The position numbers and the translations under genes are program-made. A stretch of 22,342 bases of DNA, taken from positions 1-22,342 of the IMG/VR virus record IMGVR_UViG_3300006921_000179; one strand, written 5' to 3'. Shown here piece after piece: positions 16,627-22,201 of the stretch (position 1 is its first letter; each line of letters begins with the position of its first letter). This DNA is from a virus. The notes under the pieces were generated by a model. The model was not told where the DNA came from. It saw only the letters and a list, made by a program, of their open reading frames with translations, and searched no databases.

Positions 16627-16656
16627 CCGCCGATTCATTATGCAGGAGCAAAGAAC

Positions 16657-17232
16657 ATGAATGACTTACTCTCCGAAATGGCTTCAGACTCTGGAGCAAC
16701 CTCCGACAAAATAGATCAGCTAGAAGAAGGTAAGCTCGACGCTGTTTCGCGTCTGGCAAATGAAGCAGCCGCGCTAGAGCAAAAGCTGGCGGACGCCGAG
16801 AAGCTGATGAAAGAGACCAAGGCCGCTCTCCACAAGATAACGGACGAGCATCTGCCGGAAGCCTTGGAGGTCATGGGTCTACAGAAGTTTACCTTGACCG
16901 ACGGATCAGAGATTGCCGTCAAACCTATTTACGCCGCCAGTATCCCCCGCGACCGCAAGGACGAAGCATTCCAGTGGTTGCGTGACCATGACTTTGGCGA
17001 CCTCGTAAAGAACAACGTGACCGTCACTTTTGGTCGCGGCGAAGACGACACTGCAAAGGAATTTGTAGACCTTTGTGGCACACAAGGATTCGTTCCCAGC
17101 CAGTTGGAAAAGGTCGAACCTATGACCTTGAAGGCGTGGCTTCGGGAGCGGGTAGAAGCGGGGGACCCCGTCCCGCTTGATCTATTCGGGGCTTTTATCT
17201 CACAACGAGCAACCATCAAAAGGAGCAAGTAA
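16657..17232 (+). CDS. Coiled-coil early phage protein (DUF7173-like)
   Basis: This 191-aa protein is the first gene of the replication operon, with AGGAG eight bases before the ATG. Residues about 17-65 form a predicted coiled coil (LANEAAALEQKLADAEKL). A compact C-terminal domain follows: GLQKFTLTDGSEIAVK, ASIPRDRKDEAFQWLRDHDFGDL, VTVTFGRGED and MTLKAWLRERVEAGDPVPLDLF. I recognise this pattern from a widespread uncharacterised phage family next to SSB or recombination genes, tentatively DUF7173. No catalytic residues or nucleotide-binding motif are evident. Being promoter-proximal and just upstream of an SSB-like gene, it is probably an early DNA-replication or recombination accessory factor. 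The gene ends ATIKRSK; its last codons contain the ribosome site of the next gene. Confidence 0.65.
   Translation: MNDLLSEMASDSGATSDKIDQLEEGKLDAVSRLANEAAALEQKLADAEKLMKETKAALHKITDEHLPEALEVMGLQKFTLTDGSEIAVKPIYAASIPRDRKDEAFQWLRDHDFGDLVKNNVTVTFGRGEDDTAKEFVDLCGTQGFVPSQLEKVEPMTLKAWLRERVEAGDPVPLDLFGAFISQRATIKRSK
17215..17230 (+). repeat. Copy 1 of a 16-bp direct repeat carrying a ribosome binding site
   Basis: ATCAAAAGGAGCAAGT ends the coiled-coil gene and supplies the AGGAG for the HTH gene at 17234. It matches 15 of 16 bases of a copy 211 bp downstream. A shorter version (GGAGCAAAGAACATG, 16645-16659) precedes the first gene of the operon. Confidence 0.8.
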
Positions 17233-17233
17233 C

Positions 17234-17443
17234 ATGCCTTTAGAAGAATGGATGGCTTTGACGGCCACCACCCAAGGACAGCTAGCCCGACATCTCGGGA
17301 TTTGCCAGACAGCAGTATCTCGATATCTAAGCGGTCAGCGGATCCCACGGCCCTCTGTGATGCTGGATATATATGAGGTATCCGATGGCGATGTTTCGCC
17401 AAACGACCTTGTTCTGGGGCGAACTATCAAAGGGAGCAAGTAG
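17234..17443 (+). CDS. Small Cro/YdaS-like helix-turn-helix protein (69 aa)
   Basis: Start ATG 17234 is chosen because AGGAG lies ten bases upstream and the previous gene stops at 17232. An in-frame ATA/ATG-type extension to about 17177 would overlap the upstream gene by 56 bases and adds nothing conserved. Residues 12-40 (TTQGQLARHLGICQTAVSRY, then LSGQRIPRP) form a textbook Cro/C1-type HTH with a recognition helix at about QTAVSRYLSG, similar to YdaS-like Cro proteins. The protein is only a DNA-binding domain plus a short tail ending TIKGSK. It sits inside the replication operon and is flanked on both sides by copies of a 16-bp repeat. It may autoregulate the operon or bind the inverted repeat at 16595; no operator assignment can be made from sequence. 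Confidence 0.8.
   Translation: MPLEEWMALTATTQGQLARHLGICQTAVSRYLSGQRIPRPSVMLDIYEVSDGDVSPNDLVLGRTIKGSK
17426..17441 (+). repeat. Copy 2 of the 16-bp direct repeat with ribosome binding site
   Basis: ATCAAAGGGAGCAAGT covers the end of the HTH gene and gives GGAG before the SSB-like ATG at 17446. One base differs from copy 1 at 17215-17230. Together the copies bracket the HTH gene exactly. Confidence 0.8.
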
Positions 17444-17445
17444 CA

Positions 17446-18225
17446 ATGGCAACAGCAGTAGCCAAAAAGAAGTCCGCCGCCGTGGCGGTTATGGACGAGA
17501 GCATGTTTGCGGCTGACGCAGGCGTTGGGGTCAACGATCTCGGATCGGAAGACCTCGCAATACCTTTCATCAAGGTGCTGCAAAAGATGTCCGACGAACT
17601 GGACGATCTGGATAACGCCAAGGCCGGTGACATTTACAACACCGTGACGAAAGACATCGTCAAGGGTAAGGATGGCGTTCGCGTAATCAACTGCGCGTAC
17701 AATCTCCAGTATATCGAATGGGAGCCCAGGGGCACCGGAACGGGAGCACCTCATGCCATCTACGGCGCGGGGGACGAGATACCCCAAACCGAAAGGGGAG
17801 ACGACAATAAGGACTACGTTGTCGGCGGCAGCGGTCGCTATCTTGAACGCACCGCGCAGCATTACGTTCTCGTTATTGACGAAGACGGCGTGACGCAACA
17901 GGCACTTCTGCCTATGAAGTCCACGCAGTTCAAGAAGTCGAAGCAGTGGAACTCGGCTATGAGGTCGTTAAAGATGAAGGATAGCAAGGGCAACCTGTTT
18001 ACGCCCCCTCGCTTTTCGCACATCTGGAAGATGGAGACGGTCTCCGAGGAGAACAAGAACGGTTCTTGGCACGGCTGGCAGATCAGCAAGGACGACGTGG
18101 TTAAAGACCCCAACGTCTACGCAGAGGCAAAGCTGTTTGCCGAATCGATCCAAGCGGGTCAGGTAAACGTCAAGCACGTCAGAGAGGAAGACAAAGAAAC
18201 CTCTGACGAAGACATCCCGTTCTAG
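17446..18225 (+). CDS. Probable phage single-stranded DNA-binding protein with SSB-type tail
   Basis: This 259-aa protein starts at ATG 17446 after a GGAGC site. A Lys/Ala-rich N-terminus (1-15) is followed by SEDLAIPFIKVLQKMSDEL (34-52), AGDIYNTVTKDIVKGKDGVR (60-79), YIEWEPRGTG (89-98) and beta strands such as TAQHYVLVIDEDG and HIWKMETV. This segment order is one I associate with phage ssDNA-binding or recombination-mediator proteins with an OB-like fold. The end is an acidic tail closing SDEDIPF (253-259), nearly identical to the bacterial SSB tip that recruits partner proteins. Position before the primase fits. The OB fold itself is not proven from sequence. The gene is followed by a strong hairpin. 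An alternative is an unrelated replication protein that merely carries an SSB tip. Confidence 0.65.
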   Translation: MATAVAKKKSAAVAVMDESMFAADAGVGVNDLGSEDLAIPFIKVLQKMSDELDDLDNAKAGDIYNTVTKDIVKGKDGVRVINCAYNLQYIEWEPRGTGTGAPHAIYGAGDEIPQTERGDDNKDYVVGGSGRYLERTAQHYVLVIDEDGVTQQALLPMKSTQFKKSKQWNSAMRSLKMKDSKGNLFTPPRFSHIWKMETVSEENKNGSWHGWQISKDDVVKDPNVYAEAKLFAESIQAGQVNVKHVREEDKETSDEDIPF

Positions 18226-18231
18226 GACATA

Positions 18232-18260
18232 CGGGGGGAGGGAAACCTTCCCCCGGTTTT
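18232..18260 (+). terminator. GC-rich hairpin with short T tract between SSB-like gene and primase
   Basis: Bases 18234-18242 pair with 18246-18254: nine pairs including one G-T, AAA loop, plus an outer C-G pair across one mismatch. TTTT follows at 18257-18260. This resembles an intrinsic terminator, although the T tract is short and two G bases intervene. The primase ATG is only 11 bases after the stem, and the only SD-like GGAGG lies in the left arm, so the structure could also control primase translation. Partial termination is most likely, because the downstream operon must still be expressed. Confidence 0.6.
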
Positions 18261-18265
18261 CCATA

Positions 18266-19807
18266 ATGAAAAAAGAAATAGAAAGATTTGCGCGGTTATT
18301 CCGTGGTCTGAACCGAGCCTACGGGGCTCTGGATCTGACTACGAAGGACGCTCGTGGAAAGCAAAAGGGCAAATACAAATTTGTCCACGAACCACGGACC
18401 AGCGTTACATACGAATCACACCTTAAAGGCGAGACCAGCATAGGCGTTGTCCCTATCAACGAGGACAACCTGTGCCTGTGGGGTGCCATAGATATTGACC
18501 AGTATCCGTTGGACCATGCCGCGATATTGAACAAACTAGACGAACTGGAAATACCTCTGGTCGTATGCCGCAGCAAGTCCGGGGGCGCTCACCTTTATCT
18601 TTTTATGTCTGAACTGGTAGAGGCCGAGAAGCTACAGATAAAGCTAAAAGAGGTTGCCGCCGAGATAGGCTTTGGCGGATGCGAGATCTTTCCAAAACAG
18701 ATCAAGCTGGTTCTAGAGCGCGGCGACAACGGAAACTTCCTAAACCTGCCGTACTTCGATCACGAAGGAGGGCTGCGCTATGCCTTCAACAAGGATGGTA
18801 GCGCCGCGACACTGGAGCAGTTCCTCGACCTAGCGGAGAAGTCCGCGATTAACGAGAAGGCTCTGGATGACCTCCTAGCCAAGTCGGTTCCCGACGTTGA
18901 CAACAAGCTGAAGGACGGACCTCCCTGCCTGCAAGCTTTGCTGCGTCAGGGTTTCCCGGAAGGCACACGAAACAACGGACTATTCAACCTGGGAGTATAT
19001 CTGAGGAAGGCTTACCCCGACGAGTGGGAAACCAAGATCCTCGAATACAATCAGAACATCATGGAGCCCGCGCTAGACCTAAAAGAGGTCAACATTGTCG
19101 CGGACCAGATAAAAAAGAAAGATTACCAGTACAAGTGCGCGGACCAGCCTATCTGCAATTTCTGCAACAAGGACCTGTGCCGCAGCCGAAAGCACGGCGT
19201 GGGCGGTGGAGCAAACACGCCGACCGTAGCCAACCTTCGTAAGTATGACAGTGAGCCGCCGCTGTGGTTCCTCGACGTTAACGGCAGTCCGGTTGAACTG
19301 GACACCGAGGGCCTACAGAAGCAGCCGCGCTTTCAGATACTGTGCATGGAGCAGATAAACTTCATGCCCCGGACTATTACCCGCCAAGCTTGGGAAGCCC
19401 AGATGAACAGCCTTCTGGGTCAGATGGTCGATACAGAAGGTGCGGTGATATCCACCTCCGAGGACACCAGCCTTCGCGGTCAGTTCTACGACATGCTAGA
19501 AGAGTTCTCCACGCACATGCAGTCCGCGATGGACAAAGAAGAGATCCTGCTTCGCCGCCCATGGACCGACGAAGAAGAAGGCAGAACATATTTTAGGCTC
19601 AAGGACTTTGAGGCGTTTCTTAAACGCAACAAGTTCTTCGAGTATCGATCCAACAAGATAGCGCAGCGCCTTAGAGATATTGACGGCAGATCCGAGCAGT
19701 TCCGAATCAAGGGGCGCACCGTCCGGTGTTGGTCGATACCGGCCTTTGCGAAGATAGAAGAGGCTTTTGAGTCTCGCTTTGATGACGAGGAGGACATTCC
19801 CTTTTGA
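18266..19807 (+). CDS. TOTE-type archaeo-eukaryotic primase (AEP) with PriCT-like and Cys-cluster regions
   Basis: This 513-aa protein resembles the AEP primase domain of TOTE conflict systems. Motif I is AIDID (74-78; Asp76 and Asp78 for metal). Motif II is SKSGGAHLYLF (103-113, His109). EIFPKQ (140-145, possible third acidic ligand Glu140) is followed by GNFLNLPYF (156-164). Residues 233-251 (GTRNNGLFNLGVYLRKAYP) look like a primase C-terminal PriCT helix bundle. Cys291, 297, 300 and 305 form a probable zinc site. The C-terminal ~130 residues are mixed and end DDEEDIPF, an SSB-like tip. It would make primers for the family A polymerase downstream. ATG 18266 is the only plausible start, yet it lacks a Shine-Dalgarno site and follows a strong hairpin. 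The family call is confident; priming activity is inferred. Confidence 0.85.
   Translation: MKKEIERFARLFRGLNRAYGALDLTTKDARGKQKGKYKFVHEPRTSVTYESHLKGETSIGVVPINEDNLCLWGAIDIDQYPLDHAAILNKLDELEIPLVVCRSKSGGAHLYLFMSELVEAEKLQIKLKEVAAEIGFGGCEIFPKQIKLVLERGDNGNFLNLPYFDHEGGLRYAFNKDGSAATLEQFLDLAEKSAINEKALDDLLAKSVPDVDNKLKDGPPCLQALLRQGFPEGTRNNGLFNLGVYLRKAYPDEWETKILEYNQNIMEPALDLKEVNIVADQIKKKDYQYKCADQPICNFCNKDLCRSRKHGVGGGANTPTVANLRKYDSEPPLWFLDVNGSPVELDTEGLQKQPRFQILCMEQINFMPRTITRQAWEAQMNSLLGQMVDTEGAVISTSEDTSLRGQFYDMLEEFSTHMQSAMDKEEILLRRPWTDEEEGRTYFRLKDFEAFLKRNKFFEYRSNKIAQRLRDIDGRSEQFRIKGRTVRCWSIPAFAKIEEAFESRFDDEEDIPF
19787..19794 (+). promoter_or_regulatory. Shine-Dalgarno site built from the primase acidic-tail codons
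   Basis: GAGGAGGA, which encodes the Glu-Glu-Asp of the primase tail, lies nine bases before the TTG start at 19804. This is a near-ideal anti-16S match and is the main reason to accept the rare TTG start. Confidence 0.7.
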
Positions 19808-20028
19808 CCTACGAAAATACCAACTGGAGCAAGCTTCTCCGGGAACTGAGACAAGAAAAGAAGCTGACGCAAAAAGAACTCGCGTACAAAAGCAAGATGC
19901 CGCAGCGCACGATAGCTGAGTATGAGAACGTGGGCGCAGCACGGCAGCTATCTATCTACAAGATAGAGCAGATACTGGATGCTCTTGGCTACGAAATAGA
20001 TGTGTTTCTGAAAGTGAAAGATGTTTAG
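19804..20028 (+). CDS. XRE-family helix-turn-helix regulator (74 aa), TTG start
   Basis: The start is TTG at 19804, overlapping the primase stop as TTGA. There is a strong GAGGAGGA upstream, and no ATG, GTG or other TTG occurs before the HTH. Residues 9-60 are a Cro/C1-type HTH: LLRELRQEKKLTQKELAYKS is helices 1-2, MPQRTIAEYENVG holds the recognition helix, and KIEQILDALGYEIDVFLK is the closing helix. It resembles the small DNA-binding half of HipB-type or phage-repressor proteins, with no dimerisation or cleavage domain. It overlaps the next gene by eight bases, so the two are translated together. Four of its five isoleucines use ATA. Target DNA is unknown; autoregulation of the replication operon is the simplest guess. 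No toxin partner is seen, so a toxin-antitoxin role is not supported. Confidence 0.8.
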   Translation: MTYENTNWSKLLRELRQEKKLTQKELAYKSKMPQRTIAEYENVGAARQLSIYKIEQILDALGYEIDVFLKVKDV

Positions 20029-21544
20029 ATATTTTGGTCCTCCGGGTACGGGAAAAACAACCACGCTGCTGAACCAAGTAGACGCCCTGCTATCGGGCGG
20101 CATGTCACCGAACGACATTGGGTATTTTGCCTTCACACGCAAAGCGGCCCACGAAGCACGGGACCGGGCGGTCGCACGATTTAACCTGGACCCAGAGAAG
20201 GACTTCTCCTACTTCCGGACGCTGCACAGTCTGGCGTTTCAGTGCCTTGGCATGTCCAGCGCCGACGTTCTCGGGGACAAGGGTCTCAAGGGGTTTAGCA
20301 AGGAGACGGGTGTAGACCTGTCATCTTCCGGGGCAGAGCACATAGTGGACGACGGGTTCACTCTTATGAAATCCAACAACCCCATCATGCGGGCAATTGA
20401 TCTGGCGCGGAACTCGTTACGGGGCATTCAGTATGCCTACAATGTTACGGAACTCGACATTCCGTTCTACGAGTTTGAACACCTGTACAAGGAATACGAA
20501 CGCTTTAAGGCGTTTAATGGTCTCAAAGACTTTACCGACATGATGGTAGAGCTATCCGAGAAGCCGGGAAACCTGCCGGTCCTCAATACGATATTCCTTG
20601 ACGAGGCGCAGGATCTCACCCCGCTACAATGGCGGGTAGCCCACAGTCTGAACGAGAGGTGCGAACGTATGTTCGTTGCTGGCGACGATGACCAAGGCAT
20701 ATACCGCTGGGCCGGTGCCGACATAGGGCACTTTGTCTCTCTGGAAGGTGGGTCCGAGGTCCTCTCCCAATCCTATCGTATACCCCGCAGCGTTCACCGG
20801 ATTGCGGATTCGGTTGTTCAGCGCATCCATAGCCGCCAGAAGAAGATCTGGGATCCTCGACAGGAAGAGGGCAGTGTCGAGAGAACCTACGACGCCAGCA
20901 CGGTTTCGTTTGGTGACGAGGAGTGGCTCGTTCTAGCACAGGCCAACTACATGCTGGATGACCTTGCAGACAGGCTGACCTCAAGCGGACATTACTTCGA
21001 GCGCAAGGGTTCCCCGTCTTTGAAAAAGAACGTGCGGAACGCCATCAGTTCTTGGAACCACATGCAACAAAGTCCGGGTCACGAGATATCCCTGAAGGAG
21101 GCCGTCAACATCTACGACCACATCTCCAGCGGAGAAGGGCGTCTGAAGCGCGGGGCCAAGAAGATGCTATCCGGTGCCGACGAGCAGGACCTGTTTACGA
21201 TATCAGTTCTTCGCCAGCACTTTGGGTTAGAGACTGCCGACGACACATGGGACGTGGCGCTGGACCGGATAGGCGACGAAGATCGGGCATACGCTACCGC
21301 ATTGCTCAACCGAGGCATCAACATCTTTGAGAAGCCCAAGATCAAACTGTCCACGATCCACGGTGCAAAGGGCGGCGAGGCGGACAACGTACTCCTGTTC
21401 ACGGACCTGTCAGGCAAGGCCCTCAAGGAGATGGAGAAGAACCCCGACGATGCTCACCGCGTTCTGTACGTTGGAATAACACGCGCAAAACAGAACCTCG
21501 TGCTCAAGATGCCCGAAGACTCCCAAAGAGGTTGGGCGATATGA
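20021..21544 (+). CDS. UvrD/Rep-like SF1 DNA helicase
   Basis: This 507-aa protein has all core SF1A motifs: GPPGTGKTTT (6-15, Walker A), FAFTRKAA (37-43 region, Ia), DEAQD (194-198, motif II), GDDDQGIYRWAG (221-232, motif III), QSYR (250-253, motif IV), STIHGAKGGEADNV (444-457, motif V) and VLYVGITRAK (481-490, motif VI). It should translocate on ssDNA and unwind duplex ahead of or around the fork. It is shorter than UvrD (about 720 aa), closer in size to compact phage helicases such as Dda. It begins only five residues before Walker A, so the usual N-terminal Q-motif is absent; a TGA at 20015-20017 in the same frame rules out an upstream extension. It overlaps the HTH gene before it by eight bases and the gene after it by four. 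Confidence 0.92.
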   Translation: MFRYFGPPGTGKTTTLLNQVDALLSGGMSPNDIGYFAFTRKAAHEARDRAVARFNLDPEKDFSYFRTLHSLAFQCLGMSSADVLGDKGLKGFSKETGVDLSSSGAEHIVDDGFTLMKSNNPIMRAIDLARNSLRGIQYAYNVTELDIPFYEFEHLYKEYERFKAFNGLKDFTDMMVELSEKPGNLPVLNTIFLDEAQDLTPLQWRVAHSLNERCERMFVAGDDDQGIYRWAGADIGHFVSLEGGSEVLSQSYRIPRSVHRIADSVVQRIHSRQKKIWDPRQEEGSVERTYDASTVSFGDEEWLVLAQANYMLDDLADRLTSSGHYFERKGSPSLKKNVRNAISSWNHMQQSPGHEISLKEAVNIYDHISSGEGRLKRGAKKMLSGADEQDLFTISVLRQHFGLETADDTWDVALDRIGDEDRAYATALLNRGINIFEKPKIKLSTIHGAKGGEADNVLLFTDLSGKALKEMEKNPDDAHRVLYVGITRAKQNLVLKMPEDSQRGWAI

Positions 21545-21903
21545 GAGTTATTATTGAGAGCCCCTATAGCGGGGGACATCCCGACAACATCGAATACGCT
21601 CGACGCTGCCTGTGGGATTCCATACTGCGCGATGAATCACCCTTTGCGTCCCACCTACTGTACACCCAAGTGCTAGACGACAAGATATCGGAGCAGCGAC
21701 AGAACGGTATGAAGCTCGCCCTCGCATGGTACGAAGTAGCAGAACTCTGCGCCGTCTACATGGACCGTGGAATGACGGAGGGCATGGAGAGCGGAATCAA
21801 ACACGCAAAGTCACTTGGAATACCTATTGAAGAAAGGATGTTGAACGATGGCAGTACCAGCCAAACAAGTTTTGGAGACAGCTTTAGATCTAATTGGGGG
21901 TGA
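21541..21903 (+). CDS. DUF7768-like protein, possible nucleotide-metabolism fold
   Basis: ATG 21541 overlaps the helicase stop (ATGA) and has AAAGAGG upstream, so this start is preferred over a TTG at 21532. The 120-aa product shows RVIIESPYSGG (2-12), NIEYARRCL (16-24), ASHLLYTQVLDD (36-47) and VYMDRGMTEGM (72-82), with IKHAKSLGIPIEERML near the end. These are hallmarks of a small phage family I know as DUF7768 and resemble the Rossmann-like nucleoside 2-deoxyribosyltransferase / DUF4406 fold. A nucleotide or NAD-related role is possible but unproven. The last ~18 residues are encoded inside the next gene's start region and do not look conserved. Its place before a MazG-like protein and a DNA polymerase supports nucleotide metabolism. 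Confidence 0.7.
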   Translation: MRVIIESPYSGGHPDNIEYARRCLWDSILRDESPFASHLLYTQVLDDKISEQRQNGMKLALAWYEVAELCAVYMDRGMTEGMESGIKHAKSLGIPIEERMLNDGSTSQTSFGDSFRSNWG

Positions 21904-22201
21904 CCGTGCCGCTGACTACGGTTCGATGTGGGAGAACCACGAAAATATAGCCCGGTTATGGAACGGCTACCTGTACAATAAAGAAGGTGATCTGACTGCC
22001 GAGGATGTAGCCAACCTGATGGAGTTGATGAAGATCGCCCGACGAAAGTTGGGGACGCTGAAGAAGGATAATTATATTGACGGCGCAGGCTATGCAGCGG
22101 TGGCCTTCGAGTGCGCCAAGGAACAGTATGATCGGAGCGGTGTCTCTGACCAACTGTCCCTCGAACTGTTGGCAAAGAAGTACCATGAAAAAGAATCTTA
22201 A
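21848..22201 (+). CDS. DUF6378-like (MazG-like helical) phage protein
   Basis: This 117-aa protein starts at ATG 21848 with AAAGGA nine bases before it, overlapping the previous gene by 56 bases. The pattern DRAADYGSMWENHENIARLW (19-38), then LTAEDVANLMELMKIAR (49-65) and DNYIDGAGYAAVA (74-86), is that of the phage family DUF6378. This is an all-helical protein with conserved Glu, Asp, Asn and His that may belong near the MazG NTP pyrophosphohydrolase superfamily. If so, it would trim nucleotide pools or modified nucleotides, but activity is not established. It lies immediately before DNA polymerase and overlaps it by 17 bases. The family call is moderately strong; the enzymatic assignment is inference. 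Confidence 0.72.
   Translation: MAVPAKQVLETALDLIGGDRAADYGSMWENHENIARLWNGYLYNKEGDLTAEDVANLMELMKIARRKLGTLKKDNYIDGAGYAAVAFECAKEQYDRSGVSDQLSLELLAKKYHEKES

Noticed and set aside
16640-16660. Six-codon leader frame (MQEQRT) ending over the first replication gene's ATG
   Set aside because: It has no ribosome site of its own and merely contains the AGGAG of the real gene; likely chance.
17177-17233. Longer start for the 69-aa HTH protein
   Set aside because: It would overlap the coiled-coil gene by 56 bases with non-conserved residues, whereas ATG 17234 has an ideal AGGAG site right after the previous stop.
21532-21540. TTG start for the DUF7768-like protein
   Set aside because: It adds only three residues; ATG 21541 overlaps the helicase stop as ATGA and has well-spaced AAAGAGG.
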